DNA from: Ralstonia sp. A12
GTDB taxonomy: Bacteria > Pseudomonadota > Gammaproteobacteria > Burkholderiales > Burkholderiaceae
Direction of reading: 5' to 3'
Length of the DNA: 64,000 nucleotides
Assembly: GCF_000801955.1 (NCBI RefSeq)
Contig: NZ_JSZO01000033.1
Coordinates: forward strand, 124,001 to 188,000
Below the pieces are notes generated by a model that did no database searches, was not told the DNA's origin, and saw only the letters and a list, made by a program, of their open reading frames with translations. The position numbers were made by a program, and so were the translations under genes. Below, piece after piece: positions 54,588 to 61,997 of the stretch (its first letter is position 1; each line of letters starts with the position of its first letter).

Positions 54588-55647
54588 GTTGGGCATCCGC
54601 AGGAACGGGCTTGAGCATGGCGACAGGCGCATCGGCCAATTCGCTTGCGGCACGGCGGGAAAGGATGCGGCGGATGCGCGTGATGCCGATGTCGTGCTGG
54701 TACAGCGTTTCGTGATCGCGCGCCTCGGGTGCCATCGATTCGAGCACCACGCGGTCCTGCTCGAGCACATCCCAATGCAGGCCTTCCAGGCGGTTGCGAT
54801 ACAGGAAGCGCCACACGTCGCGCTCCCAGCCCTGCACGTGGCGCGTGCGCCAGAAGTAGACGATGCAATGCTCTTCATCCACCGGCGTGGTGATGCCGAT
54901 GATGGTGAACGGGCCGCCGGGGCCGACCTTTGGCTGATACGGAATCGACAGGCGCAGCCACATCGTGCCGGTCTCACCAAACTCGGTCCAATCGAAGTTC
55001 ACGCCACGCTGGCCGGTCTTCTGGAACATGATGCCGTGCTCGGTTTCCAGCACTTCCATCACGGCCTTCTTCTCGCCGCTGGCCATCGAGTGCGACACGG
55101 CGTGCAAGTACGCGCCGTGCATCGGGTCCATCACGTTGTCGATGGCATAGCGGTAGTTGACGTTCCAGTGTGCGAAGCAGAGGAAGTGGCTGTGCTCGTC
55201 GCTGGTCAGTTCTTCGGGCAGGCGCAGCGTGCCAACGGCATCGTCGAATTCGGAGGGGGCCTTGTCGCCAAACCACAGGAAGATGGCGCCGGCACGTTCC
55301 TGCACCGGGTAGCTGCGCACGCAGGTCTTGCCTTCCATCGGGCAAGCGTCGACTGCCGGCACGCTCGTGACCGTGCCTTGGCCATTCACTTCAACACCGT
55401 GGTACCAGCAAGCCACGTGGTCGCCCAGGTTCCACCCCATCGACAGACGCGCGCCACGATGCGGACAGCGGTCTTCCAGTGCGTGCACCTGGCCGGCGGT
55501 GTCACGCCACAGCACGATGTTCTGGCTCAGGCGGGTGATGCCGACCGGGGCGTTCTTCACATTCCACGACGCCGCCACCGGATACCAGTAGTTGCGCAGA
55601 CCGGTGTTGATGCGCGCTTCCTTCTGCGCTTCCTTGTTGCCTTCCAT
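54580..55647 (-). CDS. Rieske non-haem iron oxygenase, catalytic subunit
   Basis: A 355-residue ring-hydroxylating or demethylating oxygenase. The Rieske cluster ligands are Cys61/His63 in CPHRGARL and Cys80/His83 in CWYHG. The mononuclear iron site is in NVMDPMHGAYLH with His177 and His182. It belongs with the single-subunit VanA/phthalate-dioxygenase-like group that uses a separate reductase, which the last gene of this operon provides. GAGG precedes ATG 55647. Confidence 0.95.
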   Translation of the reverse strand: MEGNKEAQKEARINTGLRNYWYPVAASWNVKNAPVGITRLSQNIVLWRDTAGQVHALEDRCPHRGARLSMGWNLGDHVACWYHGVEVNGQGTVTSVPAVDACPMEGKTCVRSYPVQERAGAIFLWFGDKAPSEFDDAVGTLRLPEELTSDEHSHFLCFAHWNVNYRYAIDNVMDPMHGAYLHAVSHSMASGEKKAVMEVLETEHGIMFQKTGQRGVNFDWTEFGETGTMWLRLSIPYQPKVGPGGPFTIIGITTPVDEEHCIVYFWRTRHVQGWERDVWRFLYRNRLEGLHWDVLEQDRVVLESMAPEARDHETLYQHDIGITRIRRILSRRAASELADAPVAMLKPVPADAQHA

Positions 55648-55729
55648 TGCTTGCCTCGCTTGATGGGGTTGCGCCGGCCGCCTCTGTGGGCAATACGGCG
55701 TCGAATCGTGTGGTCGGAACTGGCTGAAC

Positions 55730-56035
55730 TCAGGCGCCCAGGCGGCGCATCTCGGCCAGGAACGCTTCTTCCGTCCAGGCCTCGCCGCCGGCGGCGTTGC
55801 GCGGGCCGCGCGCGTTCAGCACGACGACGATGTCAGCCGGCGTCTGCGCGCCGCCCAGAAATGCCGCTTCCAGAGAATCGGCGAGTTGGTTCTCATAGGG
55901 CGTCGGCTCTGCAGCGCGCGTCTGCCACACCAGATTGGCGACGTGGCCCGGGCGCTCGACACGGCCCTTGCCTGCGACGTTGTTCGGAGAAATCGGCTCC
56001 CACGGAGCGAGGTCGGGGTTGAATTGCGGCTGCAT
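55730..56035 (-). CDS. Small conserved-looking protein heading the catabolic operon
   Basis: A 101-residue protein with no firm family assignment. N-terminal half is polar (PDLAPWEPISPNNVAGKG); the C-terminal half is helical (YENQLADSLEAAFLGGAQTP, EAWTEEAFLAEMRRLGA). Start 56035 has GGAG nine bases upstream; ATG 56050 and GTG 56053 lack a ribosome site. Possibly a small accessory or DNA-binding-like protein associated with Rieske operons; not certain. Confidence 0.7.
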   Translation of the reverse strand: MQPQFNPDLAPWEPISPNNVAGKGRVERPGHVANLVWQTRAAEPTPYENQLADSLEAAFLGGAQTPADIVVVLNARGPRNAAGGEAWTEEAFLAEMRRLGA

Positions 56036-56051
56036 TTTTGTCGACTCCATC

Positions 56052-56080
56052 ACGTTTCATTTGTTTTACCTATGAAACGT
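56052..56080. promoter_or_regulatory. Candidate IclR operator of the catabolic operon
   Basis: A perfect 9-bp inverted repeat, ACGTTTCAT (56052-56060) and ATGAAACGT (56072-56080), encloses GTTTTACC. The right part GTTTTACCTATGAAACG matches the porin site at all but two of 17 positions. Confidence 0.6.
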
Positions 56081-56217
56081 CTGTTAATATCTGGAACACA
56101 GGTGCAACTATAGACCGCGTCTTCGAAATCGAAGATGCGGGATTACCCTATGCTTTTGTGAAAAAGTGGTGCGCCCGAAGCCGGCTGATCAGCCGGATGG
56201 CGCGCCCGATATGGGTC

Positions 56218-56784
56218 TTAGCGGAGCCGGGCCAGCAACCGGCGCCCCGCATCGACGGCCGCACGGTTACCGGTCATCTGGTAGCGCACGATCATCCCCT
56301 CCACGCACAGCAGCGCCTCTTCAGCGACCGCCTTCGGGCGCGGATAGCCCAGGCGGCGCGCCAGCTCGGCCAGGTAAGCGCCAAGATCGGCCTTGTGCGC
56401 CACCGCTTTCTCCACCAGTTGCGCATCGCCGGTTTCGGTGCCGGATTCAGCCACCAGGTTGATGAACGCGCAGCCGCGGTAGGTATCGGTCGAGAACCAG
56501 CTTGCCAGCACGTCAGCCAGCACATCCAGTTCAGCGCGCTTGGCCACACGCGCTTCCGTTTCCTCACGAAACCATGTCATCCAGCGTTCGTGCCGCACAT
56601 CCAGAAACGCCGCAATCAAGTCGCTCTTGGAAGGGAAATGCCGGTACAGCGACATCTTGGCGACGCCAGACTCGGCAATGATCCGGTCGATACCGGTGGC
56701 ACGAAAGCCCTCTTGCAGGAACAACCGCTCGGCGGTTTCCATAATGCGATCGCGGGCGGAGAGGGTTTCGGCTGCCTTGGTCAT
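56218..56784 (-). CDS. TetR-family regulator
   Basis: A 188-residue regulator. N-terminal helix-turn-helix (about 8-56: RIMETAERLFLQEGFRATGI, then VAKMSLYRHFPSKSDLIAAF) and a ligand-binding C-terminal domain with RGCAFINLVAE, typical of the AcrR/YcdC-like group. It is divergent from an AraC-type gene, and two identical-type palindromes fill the gap, so autoregulation is likely. Confidence 0.93.
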   Translation of the reverse strand: MTKAAETLSARDRIMETAERLFLQEGFRATGIDRIIAESGVAKMSLYRHFPSKSDLIAAFLDVRHERWMTWFREETEARVAKRAELDVLADVLASWFSTDTYRGCAFINLVAESGTETGDAQLVEKAVAHKADLGAYLAELARRLGYPRPKAVAEEALLCVEGMIVRYQMTGNRAAVDAGRRLLARLR

Positions 56785-56825
56785 CTCTGGGCCTTCAGGT
56801 GGGATGACCGCAGTATGGTCTTGAC

Positions 56826-56865
56826 AGACAGACCTGTCTACTCAATCATGTAGACAGATCTGTAT
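56826..56865. promoter_or_regulatory. Twin TetR-type operators
   Basis: AGACAG-AC-CTGTCT (56826-56839) and AGACAG-AT-CTGTAT (56852-56865) are two copies of one palindrome, 26 bp apart, between the TetR and AraC genes. A TTGACA (56821-56826) overlaps the first copy. Confidence 0.65.
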
Positions 56866-56877
56866 CGCCATGATGCT

Positions 56878-57354
56878 GTGACTCCCCTATCGACCGCCAC
56901 GCCTGCTGATTGCCGTGCTGCCGCGCCGCCGCTGCGCACTCGGCCATCGCCGTTACCGCTGTGGCGCCTGAGGCTGGCAACGGCCTACATCGAAGCCAAT
57001 CTGGGCGAGCCGGTACGACTGGAGGATCTCGCGCGCGCAGCGGGCCTCACGCGCATGCACTTTGCGGCGCAGTTCCGCGCGGCGACTGGCGTGCGTCCGC
57101 ACGACTACCTGCTGCAACGGCGCATTGAGCGCGCCAAGAAATTGCTAATGCAGGCCGAAACAGCGGTCGTGGAGATCGCGCTATCGGTCGGTTTCCAGAA
57201 CCAGGCGCATTTCTCGACCGTGTTCAAACGGCTCACGGGTGACAGCCCGTCGATCTGGCGACGCCGCGCGCTCGACGGGATGCTCGATCAGTGGGGCATG
57301 CCATCACAATCCCAGATCGGACAAGCTCGGGTGATCGTCAGGGCGCCGGCCTAG
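56878..57354 (+). CDS. Short AraC-family regulator (DNA-binding domain only)
   Basis: A 158-residue protein that is essentially an AraC HTH domain (about 30-130: [59 protein letters not shown]). No sensory domain is present. GTG 56878 is the only reasonable start but lacks a clear ribosome site. Its 3' end overlaps the convergent DUF1348 gene by 51 bp. Confidence 0.85.
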   Translation: MTPLSTATPADCRAAAPPLRTRPSPLPLWRLRLATAYIEANLGEPVRLEDLARAAGLTRMHFAAQFRAATGVRPHDYLLQRRIERAKKLLMQAETAVVEIALSVGFQNQAHFSTVFKRLTGDSPSIWRRRALDGMLDQWGMPSQSQIGQARVIVRAPA

Positions 57355-57780
57355 CGGCCAGAAGAACTTGCGTTCTGCCTCCTTGATCGGCGCATCGTTG
57401 ATACACGCGTAGCGGCGCTGCATCACGCCGTGCGCATCAAACTCCCAGTTCTCGTTGCCGTATGAGCGGTACCAGTTGCCGGAGTCGTCGTGCCATTCAT
57501 AGGCGAAGCGCACGCCGATGCGATTGCCGCCGAATGCCCACAGCTCTTTGATCAGGCGATAGTCGAGTTCCTTCTGCCACTTGCGCGTGAGGAAGGCGAC
57601 GATCTGCTCGCGGCCGGTGACGAACTCGGCGCGGTTGCGCCATTGGCTGTCCGGCGTATAGGCCAGCGCGACCTTCTCGGGGTTGCGGCTGTTCCAGCCG
57701 TCTTCGGCCAGGCGGACTTTTTGGATGGCCGACTCCAGCGTGAACGGCGGAATCGGTGGGCGGGTTTCATTGGCAGACAT
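57304..57780 (-). CDS. DUF1348 (NTF2-like) protein
   Basis: A 158-residue nuclear-transport-factor-2-like protein with the DUF1348 pattern: [60 protein letters not shown] and [19 protein letters not shown]. Function unknown. AGGAG lies eight bases before ATG 57780. Often found beside AraC/TetR regulators. Confidence 0.93.
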   Translation of the reverse strand: MSANETRPPIPPFTLESAIQKVRLAEDGWNSRNPEKVALAYTPDSQWRNRAEFVTGREQIVAFLTRKWQKELDYRLIKELWAFGGNRIGVRFAYEWHDDSGNWYRSYGNENWEFDAHGVMQRRYACINDAPIKEAERKFFWPLGRRPDDHPSLSDLGL

Positions 57781-57930
57781 CAAGGGCTCCTGTGCAGTCG
57801 ATTGAGCCGCTGGCATGTTGCTGCAGCGGCTGAACACAGTCTGCCGATCACCCTTGCGCACGGATACCAAGATCGCACGGCGTTTTGCGGGAACGCACGA
57901 TTGGCGTACCCGCTTGTCACGCGAATCGGG

Positions 57931-58398
57931 CTACAGGAATTTGCGATACACCACGAAACCCGATTTCTCGGCCACCGTGTCGTACAGCCGCATGGCGGTC
58001 GCGTTGGTCTCGTGCGTCTGCCAATAGACGCGCGGCAAACCTGTCTCCGCGGCGCGGCGGTAGACAGCTTCGATGAGTGCACGGCCCACGCCCTGCCCTC
58101 GCGCCGCTTCTACCGTGAACAGATCCTGCAGATAGCACGTCATCTGCACCTGCGTCGTACTGCGATGAAACAGGAAGTGCACGATGCCGAGCAATGCGCC
58201 GTCACGCTCCGCGACCATGGCGTACACGGGTTCATGCTCATCGAAGAAGCGCTGCCACGTCGTCTGCGTGACGAAGTCGGGCAAGGCGGTCTCGCCCGCG
58301 CGGCCGTAGAAGGCGTTGTAGCCATCCCAGAGTGGTTTCCAGGTGGCGAAATCATCCTGGTGAATGGGGCGAATCAGCAGCTCGGCAGATGCAGGCAT
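57931..58398 (-). CDS. GNAT-family N-acetyltransferase
   Basis: A 155-residue acetyltransferase: LLIRPIHQDDFATWKPLWDG at the N-terminus, acetyl-CoA loop LFTVEAARGQGVGRALIEAV, then YWQTHETNATAMRLYDTVAE. Substrate unknown. ATG 58398 gives the normal family length; an open frame upstream has no conserved sequence. Confidence 0.92.
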   Translation of the reverse strand: MPASAELLIRPIHQDDFATWKPLWDGYNAFYGRAGETALPDFVTQTTWQRFFDEHEPVYAMVAERDGALLGIVHFLFHRSTTQVQMTCYLQDLFTVEAARGQGVGRALIEAVYRRAAETGLPRVYWQTHETNATAMRLYDTVAEKSGFVVYRKFL

Positions 58399-58836
58399 GG
58401 TGGACGGTCCGTGTGGTGAGACTGCCATTCTGCCAGCGGATCCTGAGGGTTCGTGCGCACCAAGGCACGCCGCAAATGGCGCGGATGCGGGTAAGTCCTG
58501 AGGCCCTTCGAAAGTTTCACGAAAGCGCGCAGGCCATACAGTCCAACCACTGCTTTGGCGTTTGAGCTCCGCCGGTGTGCACGGCGGAGTCGGTCGGGTG
58601 TCAAGTAGACGCGTTTTGGCAGCAACGCGCGGCAAGGGTGGGCGTCTGGCGTGATTGGGGAATCCGCGCCGCAGGTCCAACCGAAGGTTGCCGTGTCTGC
58701 GCTGCCATGCGCGATAGGGTTGGCGACGTTGCGAACGGGACTTCGCATGCCGCCGGCCTGGTATCACACCGATTTGATCGGTCTTTCCTGCTGTCAACCT
58801 TCCGGCCCGCTGGCCCTCCTGGCGGGCCTTTTCTTT
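58399..58836. other. Gene-free region with tandem hairpins
   Basis: No convincing gene is seen. Visible structures are CTCCGCCG/CGGCGGAG (58567-58589), ACCGAT-TTG-ATCGGT (58768-58782) and a strong terminator-like hairpin at 58804-58837 on the + strand. No coding gene feeds that terminator, so a small RNA is possible. Confidence 0.4.
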
Positions 58837-58837
58837 T
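58804..58837 (+). terminator. Rho-independent terminator-like hairpin
   Basis: GGCCCGC and GCGGGCC form a 7-bp GC stem with an 11-base loop, followed by TTTTCTTTT. On the + strand it would stop a transcript from the gene-free region; it also touches the end of the DUF2798 gene. Confidence 0.55.
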
Positions 58838-59076
58838 CAGGGCTGGGCAACTTCCGGCACCAGCAGACGTTGCGTGAGGCGTTGCACTGTCGGCGCGGCG
58901 ATGAGCACGATGGTGAATGCCGCCGGCCAGGCCAGCACGAAGGCATGCGCCCAGCGGGCGAGAAAGTCTGCGCTGAAACCGGCGTTGATCCAGCCAATCC
59001 AGCCCGTCATCAACAGCGACATCAGGCCAGACATCAACCAGGCAAAGGTGACACGGAGGCGAATGGGCATCGACAT
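58837..59076 (-). CDS. DUF2798 small membrane protein
   Basis: A 79-residue protein with two membrane helices (VTFAWLMSGLMSLLMTGWI and FVLAWPAAFTIVLIAAPTV), the DUF2798 pattern. AAGGAG is eight bases before ATG 59076. Divergent from the LysR gene, which may control it. Confidence 0.85.
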   Translation of the reverse strand: MSMPIRLRVTFAWLMSGLMSLLMTGWIGWINAGFSADFLARWAHAFVLAWPAAFTIVLIAAPTVQRLTQRLLVPEVAQP

Positions 59077-59131
59077 GGCGGTTCTCCTTGCAAAGCCATC
59101 AAATGTGATTGACGGTATGCTAGACAACCGC

Positions 59132-59162
59132 GTTTCAAGAAACTATAGATGTTTATTGAAAC
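59132..59162. promoter_or_regulatory. Possible LysR operator pair
   Basis: GTTTC-AA-GAAAC (59132-59143) and GTTTA-TT-GAAAC (59151-59162) lie in the AT-rich gap between the DUF2798 and LysR genes, 19 bp apart. Confidence 0.45.
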
Positions 59163-59183
59163 TTAAATTCCGAAAATGGAATC

Positions 59184-60092
59184 ATGCTCGACGATCTGGC
59201 CCTCTTCGTTTCCATCGTGGATCACGGCAGCCTGCAGGCGGCAGCACGGCACGCCAACCTGCCCCCGGCCACCCTCACGCGGCGCCTGCAGAAACTGGAG
59301 GCCACGCTTGGCTGCCAGCTCCTGCTGCGCAGCGCCCGCAGCCTGAAACCGACGCCGGAAGGCCAGCTCTACTACGAGCAGTGCCGCCCGCTGCTGACCG
59401 CGCTCACACAAGCCACGGCAACGCTCGACGACGATCTCAACCAGATCAAGGGCACGCTGCGCGTGCTGGCACCGCTGAACCTGTCGCGCGGGCTGTTGGG
59501 TCCCGCCTATGCGAGCTTCATGGCGGCGTGGCCGGAGATCCGGCTGGAGCTGTCGCTGAGCAACCGCAATGAAGATGTCTGGCGACATGGCGCAGACCTG
59601 GCCATCCGCGTCGGGCCGCAGGATGACCCCAAGCTGCGGCAGCGCCGGCTGGGGGTGATCGCGATCGTACTGGTCGCCTCGCCTGCCTATCTGGCCGAGC
59701 ACGGTGCACCAGCCCATCCCAACGCGCTGGAGATGCATCGGCTGCTGGTGGCCTCGCCCATTTCCACGTGGCGCTTCACCTCGCCCGATGGCAAGGAGGC
59801 CATCGAGATGCAGCCGCAAGGGCAATGCGATGTGAACGATATCGAACTGGCGGTTTCGCTGGCAGAGGCGGGACAGGGCCTGCTGTATTGCCCGCGCACG
59901 CTATGTCACGCGGCGCTGGAGAGCGGACGTCTGGTTCGCGTGCTGCCGGAATGGCACACGCCGCAGCGCACCATCTATGCGGTGTGGCCGCAGCAGCAAT
60001 TGCCGCGCAAGGTGCGCGCACTGCTGGAGCATCTGGCCGAATTCGCGGCTGCCACGCCGCTGCTGCAAGACGTGCCGGACTTGCCCGCCTGA
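59184..60092 (+). CDS. LysR-family transcriptional regulator
   Basis: A 302-residue LTTR: helix-turn-helix at about 3-60 (LDDLALFVSIVDHGSLQAAA, LTRRLQKLEATLG) and a periplasmic-binding-like effector domain (LRVLAPLNLSRGLLGPAYAS, RVGPQDDPKLRQRRLGVIAI). It resembles the CrgA/AaeR-like subgroup. Divergent from DUF2798. Confidence 0.95.
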   Translation: MLDDLALFVSIVDHGSLQAAARHANLPPATLTRRLQKLEATLGCQLLLRSARSLKPTPEGQLYYEQCRPLLTALTQATATLDDDLNQIKGTLRVLAPLNLSRGLLGPAYASFMAAWPEIRLELSLSNRNEDVWRHGADLAIRVGPQDDPKLRQRRLGVIAIVLVASPAYLAEHGAPAHPNALEMHRLLVASPISTWRFTSPDGKEAIEMQPQGQCDVNDIELAVSLAEAGQGLLYCPRTLCHAALESGRLVRVLPEWHTPQRTIYAVWPQQQLPRKVRALLEHLAEFAAATPLLQDVPDLPA

Positions 60093-60095
60093 CGC

Positions 60096-60575
60096 TCACA
60101 TCTGGAACGTCGACACTGCCTTGCGCTTGCGCCGCCCGATCAAGATGTGCACCCACAAGGCAATGCATACCACCACCCCCGCTACCCAGTGCAGGATCTC
60201 TGCACTCTGGCGCGGCAGTTCGCCATTGACGTAGTACAGCGCATAGCCCGTCAGCACCAGCACCGCCGTCAGCGTGCCGAACACGGCGCCCGCCGCGCGA
60301 TTGCGCCGTCGCACCCATGCATTGCGGATATGCGGGCCCCACAGCATGCCGAGCAGATACAAACCCGCCATGGCGGCCGCGCCGTGCAGCTTCATGCTCC
60401 ACGCCAGGGCCAACATGCCGCCCTCGCTGCCGTCATCCAGAAAATGCAGCGCCAGCCAGACCAGCCCCGTCACCAGCAGCACGGCAAACACGCCATACAC
60501 CGCCCAGCGCCGGCGGCGGCTGAGGCGGAAGGCGCTTTCGCGCAGATGATGAGAAAAACGGGGAGAAGCAGACAT
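60096..60575 (-). CDS. Four-helix membrane protein, b-type-cytochrome-like
   Basis: A 159-residue protein with about four membrane helices (YGVFAVLLVTGLVWLALHFL, LHGAAAMAGLYLLGMLWGPH, AVFGTLTAVLVLTGYALYYV, HWVAGVVVCIALWVHILIG). Histidines 44, 64, 82, 129 and 143 lie at helix ends or inside helices, as in haem b-binding cytochromes. It is the last gene of a redox operon and may bring electrons to the exported FMN protein. Confidence 0.75.
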   Translation of the reverse strand: MSASPRFSHHLRESAFRLSRRRRWAVYGVFAVLLVTGLVWLALHFLDDGSEGGMLALAWSMKLHGAAAMAGLYLLGMLWGPHIRNAWVRRRNRAAGAVFGTLTAVLVLTGYALYYVNGELPRQSAEILHWVAGVVVCIALWVHILIGRRKRKAVSTFQM

Positions 60576-60593
60576 GACGGACTGAGCAACCGG

Positions 60594-61376
60594 TTAACCC
60601 GGCGAGTATACGGCCACCGTTGAACGGTACTGATTCAGCAGCGGATGCATGACGTCGCCCGTGGCAAGCACAACCTTGGTCAGTGCATCAGCCAGCATGC
60701 TGGTGGGCGCCTGCACAGTCGCCCCGGCAAGCGCAGGAAGACGCGCCCGATCGGCATCGTGAATACGCGACGCGCTGTCGGCATGCGCGCCCAAACCACC
60801 GGCCGTTGAACTGGCGAGTGCGGCATTGTCGAGCCGCACAGTCACAGCAACATGTGCCGCATTACGTGGGTCACGCACCTGCACGGTCATCGGCCTTGCA
60901 CCGTGGTGACGCAGGTCACCGCCGGCATTGACCACCGCGCGTTCGATCGCATGCGCCTGCATCACCTCGATGGCGCGATCGACGGCATAACCCTTGGCGA
61001 TGCCACCCAGGTCCATCGATGCGTCAGTCTGTTTGATGAGGATGTCGCCCTCAAAGGCAACAGGAAAGCGCGTGTCGGCCAACTGTTCAGGTGTGCCGAC
61101 ACGGCAGTCGAAGGCCCGCGCCGATGCGTCATACAGCGCGGCGGCAAGGTGCAGCACTGCGCGTGTTCGATGATCGACCTGCAGCCACGCGCCAGGCGCA
61201 GCACGGTTGATCATCTGCAACTCGCTATCGGGCGCATGAAAGCTCAGGAGTGCGTGCACGGCGGCAATCTCGTCGAATGCCGCCGCCACGGCTGCCTGCG
61301 CGTCTGGCCCTTCGGCCTGCACATCAACCAAGGTGCCGAGCAGCGGCCGCGCGCGCCGGCAGATCACCGGCTCCAT
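60594..61376 (-). CDS. apbE: FAD:protein FMN transferase (ApbE family)
   Basis: A 260-residue enzyme that attaches FMN covalently to threonine of target proteins outside the cytoplasm. Typical motifs are MDLGGIAKGYAVDRAIE, VNAGGDLRHHG and the Mg-binding APTSMLADALTKVV. It lies next to an FMN-binding-domain gene that carries the target motif. No clear signal peptide is seen. ATG 61376 chosen; GTG 61379 is an alternative. Confidence 0.92.
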   Translation of the reverse strand: MEPVICRRARPLLGTLVDVQAEGPDAQAAVAAAFDEIAAVHALLSFHAPDSELQMINRAAPGAWLQVDHRTRAVLHLAAALYDASARAFDCRVGTPEQLADTRFPVAFEGDILIKQTDASMDLGGIAKGYAVDRAIEVMQAHAIERAVVNAGGDLRHHGARPMTVQVRDPRNAAHVAVTVRLDNAALASSTAGGLGAHADSASRIHDADRARLPALAGATVQAPTSMLADALTKVVLATGDVMHPLLNQYRSTVAVYSPG

Positions 61377-61383
61377 CACGTGC

Positions 61384-61956
61384 TCAGCCCTTGACCAGCG
61401 TCAGTTGCGCCATCACCGCAATGCGCCGGATGCCGTCTGTCAGGTGCGTGCACGACAGCGTCGCCCCGCTGATGTTGTTGATGTCGTCACCAACACGCAG
61501 CGCTGACTTGGCCGACTTGCCCAGGAACTGCGCGCGCCACGGCTTGTTGCGGACTTCGTAGCCGTGGCTTTCGCGGTAGGCGAGGATCTCGACGCCAGTG
61601 ATCTCGCCCGCCGCGTTCAGGCCCACGGCGTAGTTAATCAACTCAAACTTGCCGATGACGGCGTCGGTCACGACATAGCCGAGCGCCCGCTCCCCATCCT
61701 TCGTGCCCTGCTTGGCTTGCCACACGCGCCAAACACCGGGCTTGGCCGGGCCGCCCGCGCGATCAGCCAACTGCTTGAGCTGATCGACTGACAATGCAAC
61801 CACCACCGGCTCAAAGCTGGTGGCATCGGGAAAGATCGATTTCTGGGCCTCTGCAGCGGTCATGTAGTCCGCTGCAAAGGCGTTGGTGACGACCGCGCCC
61901 GGCGCGCCGATGGCGGCGGCACACACGAGAACGATGGGCACTGGCTGATAACGCAT
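61384..61956 (-). CDS. Exported FMN-binding-domain protein
   Basis: A 190-residue protein with a signal peptide (VPIVLVCAAAIGAPGAVVTN to AFA) and an FMN_bind domain. The flavinylation motif SGAT (163-166, in INNISGATLSCTH) gives Thr166 as the expected FMN attachment site. AAGGAGG is eight bases before the ATG. The neighbouring ApbE is the likely modifying enzyme. Confidence 0.92.
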   Translation of the reverse strand: MRYQPVPIVLVCAAAIGAPGAVVTNAFAADYMTAAEAQKSIFPDATSFEPVVVALSVDQLKQLADRAGGPAKPGVWRVWQAKQGTKDGERALGYVVTDAVIGKFELINYAVGLNAAGEITGVEILAYRESHGYEVRNKPWRAQFLGKSAKSALRVGDDINNISGATLSCTHLTDGIRRIAVMAQLTLVKG

Positions 61957-61997
61957 GGCTTGCGCCTCCTTCGGCTCTTCAGATCAATCGACGCGGC

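Larger units (their letters stand above)
43310..56035 (-). other. Catabolic operon for an unidentified, probably aromatic compound
   Basis: Thirteen tightly spaced minus-strand genes combine a Rieske oxygenase and its reductase, two SDRs, a cupin, an alpha/beta hydrolase, an IclR regulator, a ThDP enzyme, an aspartate-dehydrogenase-like protein, aldehyde dehydrogenase, MFS importer and VOC protein, with a small unknown protein in front. This is the usual set for oxygenation, ring cleavage and side-chain degradation. The substrate is not deducible. Confidence 0.8.
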
